This document shows, one piece after another, positions 9,259 through 18,180 of a stretch of DNA of 64,000 bases (position 1 is its first letter; every line of letters begins with the position of its first letter). Origin of the DNA: Gardnerella vaginalis 1500E (GTDB lineage: Bacteria > Actinomycetota > Actinomycetes > Actinomycetales > Bifidobacteriaceae); assembly GCF_000263595.1 (NCBI RefSeq), contig NZ_ADES01000011.1, positions 62,001 to 126,000 on the forward strand. Direction: 5' to 3'. Both the position numbers and the translations under genes were made by a program. The notes beneath the pieces are model-generated. The model ran no database searches and was not told where the DNA came from. It saw nothing but the letters and a program-made list of their open reading frames with translations.

Positions 9259-10353
9259 TTAGAAGAATAGTACTGCAGCCAAACATGCTAATATTACCAA
9301 GACAATAGAAGCTAAGAAGCTTGCAAGGAAAGCTGCGCGACCCTGCTTGAAAATAGCCTTGAAGTTAACGTTAATTCCAAGAGCAGCCATTGCCATGCCG
9401 AGGAAAACGTATCCTGCTTCTACAAGAGTTAATGCATGATCTGTTATGAAAGGAACGTAAGTTCCAATAACAGATGCTGCAATGAAGCCAAGCATAAACC
9501 ATGGGAAGCTAATCTTATGCTTTCCACCATTTTCAACTTTGCTATGACGAGCATTCCACCAGATTGCAATAAAGATGGAGGCTGGAACTAACATAAGAAC
9601 TCGTGAAAGCTTCATTATTGTTGCAGCATTGATGCTAACGGATGCTCCGCCAGCTGCAGTATTGATACTATCGAATGCTCCGCCAGCTGCAACAGCATGT
9701 GCGATTTCGTGAAGAGATGCTCCTGAAGCTATTCCAAGCTGCTGCTTAGTCATGCCGAAGTGAGGAAGAATAAAGATTTCAGCAAGAGCGTAAATAGTGC
9801 CCATAATTGCAACTGTTGCAACGGCCATAACTTCGTTCTGCTCTTTTTCATCTTCCTCTTCTGGAAGAACTGGCATTGAGCCAGAAAGACCCATAACTGC
9901 TGCAGCGCCACAAATACTTGTGCCTCCTGCAGTAAGCATTGCAAGCTGAGGATTTACCTTCAAAAGTTTAGCAATGTTATAAGTTACGAAAACCATTACT
10001 GCAACTAACACAGCTGCAATAGGTAGGCACTTAATGCCCTTGGTAAACAAATCATGCAAATTCAGCTTAAAGCCGAGGAGAATAATACCAAGACGAAGAA
10101 GTTTGTTTGCAATCAAACCAGCAGCGCTTTTAACGCCTGCTCGTCGTAAATCATTATTCTTTTTGTATGCGTGCAATGGCAGCTGCAGAGCCATGCCAAC
10201 AAGCAACGCAATAATAAGAGCACCAAGTAATTGGAAACCTGGGTACTGCTTAAGCCAGCTGCCAATAAAGGAAGCTAGAAGTGTCAATACGGCAATAAGA
10301 GCCATATCGATGGTGCAGATTTTCTTTTTCCATGTATCAAAGAAATTAACCAT
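9259..10353 (-). CDS. YeiH-family putative sulfate/anion exporter
   Basis: Integral membrane protein of the UPF0324/YeiH (PSE) family with about ten helices over 364 residues. The family signature region LTAGGTSICGAAAVMG lies near residue 140, and the ASGASLHEIAHAVAAGG segment lies in the second half. An acidic cytoplasmic loop (PEEEDEKEQNE) separates the halves. Transport of sulfate or other small anions is inferred from the family; the substrate is not proven. Monocistronic. Confidence 0.85.
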   Translation of the reverse strand: MVNFFDTWKKKICTIDMALIAVLTLLASFIGSWLKQYPGFQLLGALIIALLVGMALQLPLHAYKKNNDLRRAGVKSAAGLIANKLLRLGIILLGFKLNLHDLFTKGIKCLPIAAVLVAVMVFVTYNIAKLLKVNPQLAMLTAGGTSICGAAAVMGLSGSMPVLPEEEDEKEQNEVMAVATVAIMGTIYALAEIFILPHFGMTKQQLGIASGASLHEIAHAVAAGGAFDSINTAAGGASVSINAATIMKLSRVLMLVPASIFIAIWWNARHSKVENGGKHKISFPWFMLGFIAASVIGTYVPFITDHALTLVEAGYVFLGMAMAALGINVNFKAIFKQGRAAFLASFLASIVLVILACLAAVLFF

Positions 10354-10599
10354 TTAGCTCATTATTCTCTCACAATCGGACAAAAACGAACATTAATTAA
10401 AGATTTAGTCAGATGTTATAAATATCTTGCAAATTTTAATCAATTTTATAAACATAAGTGAGCGATTATAAACATTCGTTAGTGTTTATTTTGTTCTTTT
10501 CGACACACCGATTTTGCTTGATATTTCAACAAAAATAAAAAATAGACTTATGATTTTATACTTATGTTCGACACATATCTTTTTGCGCGTTAGAATTTC

Positions 10600-10735
10600 T
10601 CTTTGGCATATGGGTCGGTGGTGCAATGGAGACCTCCCAGAAGCTGCCATCCCAGCGCTCAACGAGTGCTTGTTTTTTTTTTAACGACACTCGGTTACAT
10701 ACCTCTTGCAGAACTTGTTTTTACGAGGAGAAGAA
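10600..10735 (+). promoter_or_regulatory. Attenuator-like leader of the uracil permease gene
   Basis: The 380-base gap between yeiH and uraA holds this leader. A short stem GCGCTC/GAGTGC (10655-10669) followed by TTG and ten T is a plausible intrinsic terminator 65 bases before the start codon. Upstream, GGTGG (near 10615) can pair with CCATC (near 10648), and GGAG-AC-CTCC forms a local hairpin, so alternative folds are possible. I found no PyrR anti-attenuator or purine riboswitch consensus. The rest of the gap (10354-10599) is AT-rich with no gene. Confidence 0.5.
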
Positions 10736-12025
10736 ATGAATTCTTTGTTTACATGGCAGCGTCACGGCGACGGTAAGACTTTGCGCCCAGGCGAAGTAGT
10801 TGAGCCAGATGAACGTTTAACTTGGGTTCGTACCGCTGGTATTGGTGCTCAGCATGTTATTGCTATGTTTGGCGCAACATTCTTAGTGCCGATTTTAACG
10901 CACTTTGATCCGTCGACTACTTTAATGTTTACGGCTCTTTCCACTGCACTGTTCTTACTTATCAACGTAAATAAGCTTCCTAGTTATTTAGGAAGCTCTT
11001 TTGGTCTTATAGCACCTGTTATGGCTGTAGCCGCTGCGCATAAGGGCATTGCTGTAGCAAGCTTTGGTATTATGTGCACAGGTATTCTGCTTGCTCTTAT
11101 TGGTGTTCTTGTTCATTTTGCGGGCGCTAAGTGGATTGACATTATTATGCCGCCTGTTGTAAACGGTGCAATTGTTGCAATTATTGGTTTTAACTTGGGT
11201 CCAGCTGTTTGGGGCAACTTCCAAAAGGCTCCAGATACTGCTTTGGTAACTTTGGTTGCAGTTATGCTCATTGCGGTAATATTCCGCGGCCTTCTTGGGC
11301 GATTGAACATTTTGCTCGGTGTTCTTGTTGGCTACGCTTACGCATGCTTCCAGGGTCAAGTTGACTTTAGTAAGATTGAGCAAGCTTCTTGGATTGGTTT
11401 CCCTAAGTTCCACACTCCACAAGTAGATTTCTCTGTTCTACTTATGTTCTTGCCAGTTGTTCTCGTTCTTATTGCAGAAAATGTTGGTCACGTTAAGTCT
11501 GTAGCTCAAATGACTGGTCGAAATTACGATGACAAGATTGGTACTGCTTTGTTTGCCGACGGTTTAGGCACTGCAATTGCAGGTTGCTTCGGTGGCTGCG
11601 GTACAACTACATATGGTGAAAACATTGGTGTTATGGCTGCAACAAAGGTTTACTCAACGGCAGCATACTGGTGTGCGGCAGCATTTGCGTTCATCTTGAG
11701 CCTCTGTCCAAAGTTTGGTGCAGTTGTAAACTCCATTCCAGCTGGCGTTTTGGGCGGCGTTACAACTTTGCTTTATGGCATGATTGGCATGATTGGTGTG
11801 CGCATTTGGGTAGAAAACAAGGTGAACTTCGACAAGCCAGTGAACATTATGATTGCTGCAATCGTTATGATTATTGGCATTGCTAACTTCCAGTTTGCTG
11901 TTTCTGGAGTTCAGTTCAACGGTATTGCAATCGGCACAGTTGTGGTGTTGGTTGTGTATCACGTTATGAAGGCTATTGGTAAGCTTACTGGAACAATCGC
12001 TAAAGATGATCCAGATGTTGCTTAG
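10736..12025 (+). CDS. uraA: Uracil permease (NCS2 family)
   Basis: Proton-coupled uracil uptake across the cytoplasmic membrane. The 429 residues follow UraA closely from end to end by recollection: QHVIAMFGATFLVPIL, PSYLGSSFGLIAPV, the substrate-site helix motif ALVLIAENVGHV in the form LVLIAENVGHVKSVAQ, TTYGENIGVMA, and YGMIGMIGVRI. GAGGAG stands 5 bases before the ATG at 10736; an in-frame codon at 10706 would add ten residues without a ribosome site. The leader suggests regulation by transcription termination. Confidence 0.93.
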   Translation: MNSLFTWQRHGDGKTLRPGEVVEPDERLTWVRTAGIGAQHVIAMFGATFLVPILTHFDPSTTLMFTALSTALFLLINVNKLPSYLGSSFGLIAPVMAVAAAHKGIAVASFGIMCTGILLALIGVLVHFAGAKWIDIIMPPVVNGAIVAIIGFNLGPAVWGNFQKAPDTALVTLVAVMLIAVIFRGLLGRLNILLGVLVGYAYACFQGQVDFSKIEQASWIGFPKFHTPQVDFSVLLMFLPVVLVLIAENVGHVKSVAQMTGRNYDDKIGTALFADGLGTAIAGCFGGCGTTTYGENIGVMAATKVYSTAAYWCAAAFAFILSLCPKFGAVVNSIPAGVLGGVTTLLYGMIGMIGVRIWVENKVNFDKPVNIMIAAIVMIIGIANFQFAVSGVQFNGIAIGTVVVLVVYHVMKAIGKLTGTIAKDDPDVA

Positions 12026-12061
12026 CTTAAATGCTTCAATTTGATTTAATTTAATCAATTT

Positions 12062-12095
12062 AAGCGCGTTCGCTACTTTGTGAGCGCGCTTTTTT
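12062..12095 (+). terminator. Rho-independent terminator of uraA
   Basis: AAGCGCGTTC and GAGCGCGCTT form a 10-bp stem with one G-U pair and a 10-base loop, followed by TTTT. Confidence 0.88.
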
Positions 12096-12157
12096 GTAAT
12101 TATTTTTGATTACACAGCAAGTAGATTGGGAATAATTAATATAGTACTATTAACTTT

Positions 12158-15100
12158 ATGTTGAAACTAATCGTAGAAATAATTATTGGCGTTGCATGGG
12201 TTGCTTTTGGCGCGTACATGGCTAAAAAACCTAAAAACACTAAAGCGCATAAGACTGCCGATTATTCAAGCGATGGAAAGAAAAGCAGTCAAAATAATGA
12301 TGCTGCTGATGCATCTGCCGATACTTCTGACGATATTTCTGCGGATGATTCTATTGATCAAGACGTAGTCATAGAAAGCATTGATGAAGATAATAATAGT
12401 GATGTTGTTGTTACTAAAGATGCTTCTAAAGACGATTCTAAAGACGATTCTAATAGTGAGAACAAAGATAAGACTTCTTCAAAGTTTGCAAAAAAAATAA
12501 AAGATTGGGCAGATTATTATAGTGATGATGGTGACCTCGGTGACCTCTTTAGTGATTTAGTAGAAGCTAAGAAAAAACTAGAAAAAGACGGTGATTTGCC
12601 AAAAAATAGCGATACTAGTGAGGATAGTGAAAGCAATACTAGCAATATTAGCGATAATAGTAAAAGCAATACAAGCGATAGCAAAAGCTCAAATAGCAAG
12701 GAGAGCCACTCTATGAAAATTGATTTTGATGTAAACAGATTTGTTGGAAAATCAAGAAAATGGCGTTGGATTTTTGCTGCAATCGTAGTAGCAATAGTTT
12801 TTATATGCGTAATTGTTTTTTGTCTTGCAAAGTTTACAACCGATTGCATGTGGTATGCTCAACTCGGCTTTGAAAGCGTAATCTGGATTCAGTTAGCTGC
12901 AAAAGTAGGTGTTTGGGTACTATACGCTGTATTGATGTCCGCTTTTGGCTACTTGTCTGCAGCTTTAGCAATTAAAGCTCGTCCGACTAATGCAGATGGG
13001 TCTTATATTCGCGTGCGTGGAAATGTTATTGACCTAAAGCATGGAATAAGCTCTAAAGTTGCATTACATGCTGCTGGTATTGTCTCACTAATTGTTGGCG
13101 CAATATTTGGTTTTCAATTCTACAATCACTGGGTGCAAATATTACTTATGTTCAACGCTCAGCCTTTCGGAATTAAGGATCCACAATTTGGAATTGACAA
13201 TGGTTTTTACGTATTTGTGCTTCCAGGACTAAGATTGTTTGCAGGTGCTTTTGTTCTTCTTTTGGTATTATCTCTTATTTTCTCTATTGTTTCGCACTTG
13301 CTCATGGGCGGTATTCGCTTTACTATGCCTATTTATGGCAATGGAATATTGAATATTACTAACCGCGCTCGAAGGCAAATTGCAATATGGTTTATGCTTG
13401 TGATTTTATCTTGGGCAGTTTTGCAAATTTTAGACATGTTCTCTGTGGTAACTCTTGATGGTTCAAGAATTACTGGTGGATCATACACGGATATGAATGC
13501 TGGAGTGCCTGGAAGTATAGTTATGGCAGTTGTAACAGTTTTGGTTGGTGCTGTTCTCTCGTTTTGGTTTATGAAATCTCATGCACTTTCTGGTGAAGCT
13601 CCAATAGCGCAACGTTTTAAGAGTGCTGTTAAAGCTTGGAAAACTCCAACAATTGCTTTGGCTTCTTTAATTGCTTGCTCAATTGTTATATCTTTTGCTT
13701 GGCCTGCTCTTTTGCAGCGTTTTAAGGTTGCTCCTAACGCTCAGGAAATGGAAGCTCCTTATATTCAGCGAAATATTGATGCTACGAAGTTTGCTTATGG
13801 TTTGAATAATGTAAAGAAAGAATCGTATAACGCAACTTCTAAAGGAAAATCTGGAGCGTTATCTGCAGAAGCAGAATCTACTGCGCAAATTCGTTTGCTT
13901 GATCCTCAAGTTACTTCTCCAACCTTCCGTCAGCTTCAGCAATCAAAGCAATACTATACGTTCGCAGATACTCTTGCAGTAGACAAGTATGATATTGATG
14001 GAGTGAGTCAAGATACTGTTATTGCGGCTCGAGAACTAGATTTAGCAGGGAATGACAATCGTAACTGGGTTAACGACCATACTGTTTACACTCACGGCTA
14101 TGGAATTGTGGCAGCTTATGGAAATAAAGTAACTGCAGACGGTCAGCCGCAATTTATGGAGTATGGTATTCCGACTCAAGGTAAACTTACGAAGTTGCAA
14201 AAATATGAGCCTCGTATCTACTTCTCTCCAAATGCGCCAGAATATTCCATTGTTGGTTCGCCAAAAGGCACAGCTCCGTGGGAGTTTGATTATCCAACTG
14301 GTTCTCAAGGTGCTTTAACTACTTTTAAAGGCAATGGTGGTCCTCGTCTTGGAAACTTCTTCTCAAAGCTGATGCATGCTATTCGTTTTGAGTCTGATCA
14401 GATTCTCTTCTCGGATCGTGTGACTGAAAATTCGCAGATTTTGTACGATCGAGATCCTAAGACGCGTGTGTCGAAAGTTGCCCCATACTTGACTTTGGAT
14501 GGTCGCGTGTATCCTGCGGTTGTTGACGGTCGAGTTAAGTGGATTGTTGACGGGTACACTACTTCTGATGCTTATCCATACTCTCAAATGACTGATTTTG
14601 GCAGTGTTACTCAGGATTCAACTACAACAACATCTCGCTCAATTAAAGGATTAACTAATCAGCGTGCAAATTACATTCGCAATTCAGTAAAAGCCACTGT
14701 TGATGCATACGATGGATCTGTTGATTTGTATGTGTGGGATAAAAAAGACCCTGTGATTAAAGCTTGGCAATCAATATTCCCAGGTCATTATCATGATATT
14801 TCTAAGATTTCTGGCGATTTGATGAAACATTTGCGTTATCCGGAAAGCCTGTTTAAGGTTCAGCGTTATTTGCTAGCAAAGTACCATGTAGATACTGCAA
14901 GTCAGTTCTTCTCTGGCGAAGATTTCTGGCAGACTCCTGTTGATCCAACGGAATCTCAAAGTCTTCAACGTGATGATATTTTGCAACCGCCTTACTATTT
15001 GACTTTGCAAACTGGAGATGCAAAGAAACCAGTATTTTCACTAGTTTCTACATATATTCCTGCAGGTAAGATCACTCGCGAAATTTTAACTGGTTTCTTG

Positions 15101-15781
15101 TCTGTTGATTCAGATGCTGGAGATACTCCAGGAAAGATTGGAACGAACTATGGTAAGCTTCGCTTGCAAGAATTACCTAAGGTTTCTAATGTTCCAGGTC
15201 CTGGTCAAGCTCAAAACAACTTCAACGCTAACGCTAGCGTTTCTAAAGAGTTGAATTTGCTTGAATCTGGCTCTACAAAAGTTAAGCGAGGAAATTTGCT
15301 AACTTTGCCTCTTGGTGGAGGGCTTGTTTACGTAGAGCCTGTTTATGTGCAATCAAGTGGTTCTACAAGCTATCCGTTGCTTAAGAAGGTATTAGTTGCT
15401 TTCGGCGATCAGGTTGGTTTTGCGGATACATTGGACGAAGCTCTTGATCAAGTATTTGGTGGAGATTCAGGAGCTTTGGCAGGAGATGCGTCTAATAAAC
15501 CTGGAGATAAATCAGATAAGCTTCAAATAAGCGAAGGTAGTAAAGATAGTAAAGATAGTAAAGATAGCAAAGATAGCAAGCGAAATTCTTCTAATCAAGC
15601 TTCATCTGCTAATTCATCTTCTCTAAATACTCAAGTAAAAGCTGCTCTTAAGCGCGCAGCTCAAGCGTTAAAGGATTCCGATGCTGCTATGCGTGAAGGT
15701 AATTGGGAAGCGTATGGCAAAGCTCAAAAGGAGCTAAGCGATGCTATTAGCGATGCTATGAAAGAAGAATCTGCAAAGTAG
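12158..15781 (+). CDS. UPF0182 family large membrane protein with acidic N-terminal extension
   Basis: Function unknown. The core (from residue 186, MKIDFDVNRF) has seven predicted helices to about residue 535, then a ~500-residue extracytoplasmic region with the family's conserved GTAPWEFDYP, YDRDPKTRVSKVAPYLTLDG and GGGLVYVEPVYVQ stretches. The first 185 residues (a hydrophobic segment, then Asp/Ser/Lys low complexity) are not typical of the family. An ATG at 12713, in frame and behind AAGGAG, gives a 1022-aa product of usual family length, so a second or even sole start is possible. The C-terminus has KDS repeats and a helical tail. Confidence 0.88.
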   Translation: MLKLIVEIIIGVAWVAFGAYMAKKPKNTKAHKTADYSSDGKKSSQNNDAADASADTSDDISADDSIDQDVVIESIDEDNNSDVVVTKDASKDDSKDDSNSENKDKTSSKFAKKIKDWADYYSDDGDLGDLFSDLVEAKKKLEKDGDLPKNSDTSEDSESNTSNISDNSKSNTSDSKSSNSKESHSMKIDFDVNRFVGKSRKWRWIFAAIVVAIVFICVIVFCLAKFTTDCMWYAQLGFESVIWIQLAAKVGVWVLYAVLMSAFGYLSAALAIKARPTNADGSYIRVRGNVIDLKHGISSKVALHAAGIVSLIVGAIFGFQFYNHWVQILLMFNAQPFGIKDPQFGIDNGFYVFVLPGLRLFAGAFVLLLVLSLIFSIVSHLLMGGIRFTMPIYGNGILNITNRARRQIAIWFMLVILSWAVLQILDMFSVVTLDGSRITGGSYTDMNAGVPGSIVMAVVTVLVGAVLSFWFMKSHALSGEAPIAQRFKSAVKAWKTPTIALASLIACSIVISFAWPALLQRFKVAPNAQEMEAPYIQRNIDATKFAYGLNNVKKESYNATSKGKSGALSAEAESTAQIRLLDPQVTSPTFRQLQQSKQYYTFADTLAVDKYDIDGVSQDTVIAARELDLAGNDNRNWVNDHTVYTHGYGIVAAYGNKVTADGQPQFMEYGIPTQGKLTKLQKYEPRIYFSPNAPEYSIVGSPKGTAPWEFDYPTGSQGALTTFKGNGGPRLGNFFSKLMHAIRFESDQILFSDRVTENSQILYDRDPKTRVSKVAPYLTLDGRVYPAVVDGRVKWIVDGYTTSDAYPYSQMTDFGSVTQDSTTTTSRSIKGLTNQRANYIRNSVKATVDAYDGSVDLYVWDKKDPVIKAWQSIFPGHYHDISKISGDLMKHLRYPESLFKVQRYLLAKYHVDTASQFFSGEDFWQTPVDPTESQSLQRDDILQPPYYLTLQTGDAKKPVFSLVSTYIPAGKITREILTGFLSVDSDAGDTPGKIGTNYGKLRLQELPKVSNVPGPGQAQNNFNANASVSKELNLLESGSTKVKRGNLLTLPLGGGLVYVEPVYVQSSGSTSYPLLKKVLVAFGDQVGFADTLDEALDQVFGGDSGALAGDASNKPGDKSDKLQISEGSKDSKDSKDSKDSKRNSSNQASSANSSSLNTQVKAALKRAAQALKDSDAAMREGNWEAYGKAQKELSDAISDAMKEESAK
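12707..12715 (+). promoter_or_regulatory. Internal ribosome site and in-frame ATG in the UPF0182 gene
   Basis: AAGGAGAG (from 12698) followed by CCACTCT and ATG at 12713 has textbook spacing. It matches the point where UPF0182 homology begins, so it may decide the real start. Confidence 0.55.
15539..15579 (+). repeat. 9-bp tandem repeat encoding Lys-Asp-Ser units
   Basis: Four to five copies of AGTAAAGAT (the last with AGC for AGT) encode a KDSKDS tract near the C-terminus of the UPF0182 protein. Copy-number slippage would stay in frame. Confidence 0.8.
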
Positions 15782-15800
15782 TAGAATTGCTGTTATTAAT

Positions 15801-15890
15801 CCGTTACTATTTCAGTTTTATAGCTGAGATAGTAACGGTGTTTTGCTTATTACTGTTATTTTCTCAGATATTTGGCTGAGTTAGTAACGG
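15801..15890 (+). terminator. Two successive related hairpins between convergent genes
   Basis: The first stem is 15 bp (15801-15815 with 15824-15838) followed by TGTTTT. A second, imperfect hairpin (15850-15867 with 15876-15890) repeats the right arm CTGAG-TAGTAACGGTGTTTT almost exactly. It looks like a local duplication of a terminator serving the UPF0182 gene. Confidence 0.75.
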
Positions 15891-15894
15891 TGTT

Positions 15895-16686
15895 TTAAAG
15901 CTGGTTGTCTGGATCTTCGTCATAGCTTACGGGGCCTAGAAGGATATTTTCGCAAGCATTGATAATAATCATAAGAATTGTAGTAAGAGCAATTATTGCG
16001 ATTGTAGCAGAAAAAATAAGCGGAGTTCTAAACGAATTATAAGCAAACTGTAACCAAATGCCTAATCCGTTTCTTGCTCCTAAATATTCTGCTGTTGCTG
16101 CGGTTCCAAAAACGTATGCTGCGCTGATTCGAATTCCGCCAAAAATTTGTCGTGCTGCGACTCGTAGCTTAACGTGCCACAAAGTCCATGTTTGACTAGC
16201 TCCGCACGTTAAAGCAACATCGCTATAAAAGCTTGGTACGGCATCTAATCCGCGAATTGTTTGCACTGCAATAGGGAACATGCTAAAAATCATAACTATT
16301 GCAATTTTCCCAGACATTTCAAAACCAAACCAAATCAAAAAAATTGGTGCAATAGAAATAAGCGGCATGGTTTGAGCTGCGCATAAAAGCGGGAAAAGTG
16401 CAGATTTTATAAGTTTAAAAACGTGGAAAGCAACGCCTAAAAGAATGCCAACTAAAATAGCCAACGCAAAACCAATAAGTGTTTCCTGCGTTGTTATCAA
16501 AGCTGCCGGCCACAAGGTTGGTAAAGCTTCAACAGTGGCTTCTGCAATAGAAGTTGGTGTAGGAATCAAATTTTGTGATATTCCAGAATAGGTGCATGCT
16601 ATTTGCCACAAAATAAGCAGAATTATTACGGATATTATAGTTGGCAGATACTTTAAAAGCATGCGTTTTAAACGCGATTGCGTCAT
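15895..16686 (-). CDS. ABC transporter permease (ThiX/SsuC/TauC type)
   Basis: Inner-membrane permease of the BPD_transp_1 family, 263 aa with about six helices. The cytoplasmic EAA-like loop is ALTCGASQTWTLWHVKLRVAARQIFGGIRIS. This family moves nitrate, sulfonates, taurine, thiamin precursors and similar small molecules. The likely partner lipoprotein is encoded divergently at 16990. No ATPase gene is adjacent, so it must borrow one. The gene is alone on the minus strand. Confidence 0.88.
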   Translation of the reverse strand: MTQSRLKRMLLKYLPTIISVIILLILWQIACTYSGISQNLIPTPTSIAEATVEALPTLWPAALITTQETLIGFALAILVGILLGVAFHVFKLIKSALFPLLCAAQTMPLISIAPIFLIWFGFEMSGKIAIVMIFSMFPIAVQTIRGLDAVPSFYSDVALTCGASQTWTLWHVKLRVAARQIFGGIRISAAYVFGTAATAEYLGARNGLGIWLQFAYNSFRTPLIFSATIAIIALTTILMIIINACENILLGPVSYDEDPDNQL

Positions 16687-16849
16687 ATAAATTCAATTCC
16701 TTTCGCTTAAAAATGCGATTGCTGCCCCAATCGCCACAATAAAACGAGATTAGCACGTATATTCTATTAGAACCGCACAACTTAAGATGTACTTAAGTAA
16801 GTTTTGCTTATTTGTCGCTTATTTCGTGCATAATCTAAATGTTTCGTGA

Positions 16850-16989
16850 GTCAATGTGTGGCAAACCGCAGCAAAGTTTTTCTTTGCTCGGGGGCATTGA
16901 ACGGCGCGGGCTAGGCCCTTAATACCGTTTTCTGCCAAGTCCGTGTCACTTTCCCAGAAGAACGGTACTAGAACAAAAGTAGGGAACTC
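16850..16989 (+). ncRNA. Structured leader RNA of unknown class upstream of an NMT1-like gene
   Basis: Several nested helices are visible: CAATG/CATTG closing an inner GCAAAG-TTTTT-CTTTGC hairpin (about 16854-16899), GGGC-TAG-GCCC near 16910, and TACCGTTTTCTG (16923-16934) with CAGAAGAACGGTA (16955-16967), a 12-bp helix with one bulge. The ribosome site TAGGGA lies 13 bases after the last helix. I could not match it to the TPP, FMN, cobalamin, SAM, lysine or purine consensus. The gene-free 16687-16849 stretch should hold divergent promoters. Confidence 0.5.
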
Positions 16990-18042
16990 ATGAATATGCG
17001 TATTTTTAAGCGTACTCTTGCTGTTATTCTTTCTGTATGCTGTGCATTTTCTTTCTCGGCATGTGGGTCTACTAGCGCTAATAATAACGCTAATCTTCGC
17101 AAAGTATCTTTTATGCTATTTTGGGCGCCGGATACTAATCATATTGGTATTTATGTTGCAAAGCATAAGGGCTGGTTTAAAGATGCAGGTTTAGATGTAA
17201 ATATTCTTGCTGTTGCTCAAACCGGTTCAGAGCATGCTGTAGATAGTGGTGCTGCAGACTTTGCGCTTAGTACTTTAACTAATGCTGCTGATTTCTCAAC
17301 TAAGGGAGCGAATCTTGAGCAAGTTATGCAAGTTCAGCAAAAGCCAAGTGCAATATGGTGTTCGCTTGCAAAAAACAATAAGATTCATTCTCCAAAAGAC
17401 TTTGATGGACGTACTTTTGCAACATTTGGTTCAGCTGAAGGTGATGCTGTTATTCGCAGAATGATTCAGCATGATGGTGGCGAAGGTAAGTTCGATAAAG
17501 TAACAGTTGGTACTTCTACATTCCGCACTCTTGAATCAGGTAAGGCTGATTTTGGTGGATTCTACGGCACTTGGGAAGGTGTTCAGTCGGAGATGTTTGG
17601 ACCTAAGCTTCGCTGCTTTATGGAAGGTGATTATGGTGTTCCTGGCCAGCCGGACACTATTGGCATAATTACTAATAAGCGCACTATTGCTAAGGATCCT
17701 AAGCTTGTTCGCGCATTTGTTCAGACTGCAAAGCGTGGTTATGAATATGCTTATGCTCATCCGGATGAGGCTTCTGATATTTTGGTTAAGGAAGCAAAAG
17801 ATGCAAATCTTGATCCAAAGTTTGTTAAAAGAAGCATGAAGATGATTGTTGACGGACAATATTGGGGCAATCGTGCCGATATTAAGAGTGGAAAGTTTGT
17901 TTTTGGCACTAGCGATGTAAAGGGAGCTCAGGCTTACTTTGACTTCTTGAGTAAAGAAGGCGCTTATACTGATGCTAAAGGCAAAGTAACAAAGAAAACT
18001 CCTCAAGCTAAAGATTTGTCCACAAACAAATTCTTGAAGTAA
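16990..18042 (+). CDS. NMT1/THI5-like substrate-binding lipoprotein
   Basis: Solute-binding protein of an ABC importer. A lipoprotein signal peptide ends FSACGS (Cys about residue 26). The mature protein begins with the hallmark of the ThiY/RibY/NMT1 group: FWAPDTNHIGIYVAKHKGWFKDAGLDV. These proteins bind pyrimidine or flavin precursors such as formylaminopyrimidine, HMP or riboflavin; the true ligand here is unknown. It is divergent from the permease at 15895-16686 and sits behind a long structured leader that may sense the ligand. Confidence 0.88.
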   Translation: MNMRIFKRTLAVILSVCCAFSFSACGSTSANNNANLRKVSFMLFWAPDTNHIGIYVAKHKGWFKDAGLDVNILAVAQTGSEHAVDSGAADFALSTLTNAADFSTKGANLEQVMQVQQKPSAIWCSLAKNNKIHSPKDFDGRTFATFGSAEGDAVIRRMIQHDGGEGKFDKVTVGTSTFRTLESGKADFGGFYGTWEGVQSEMFGPKLRCFMEGDYGVPGQPDTIGIITNKRTIAKDPKLVRAFVQTAKRGYEYAYAHPDEASDILVKEAKDANLDPKFVKRSMKMIVDGQYWGNRADIKSGKFVFGTSDVKGAQAYFDFLSKEGAYTDAKGKVTKKTPQAKDLSTNKFLK

Positions 18043-18088
18043 TTTCGCCAATGGCGTAAGTCTTGGTAGAATGGTTTTCAGTATATGA

Positions 18089-18137
18089 GGGCGTATCGGG
18101 TAGTTGTGCATTTACGTCAACTACAATCGATACGCCC
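18089..18137 (+). terminator. Long hairpin, probable terminator of the lipoprotein gene
   Basis: GGGCGTATCG with CGATACGCCC (10 bp) and GTAGTTG with CAACTAC (7 bp) form a two-part stem with a small internal loop. Only a weak T-rich stretch follows. It lies 44 bases before the pth start. Confidence 0.7.
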
Positions 18138-18180
18138 ATTTCGTTGTTCTATCGCCTTTATGAATGGGAGTGGGTATACC

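Noticed and set aside
16850-16989. TPP, SAM-IV or T-box assignment of the leader
   Set aside because: The ACGGGGTGC/CTGAGA/AACCTGA blocks, the SAM-IV core and the T-box bulge are all absent.
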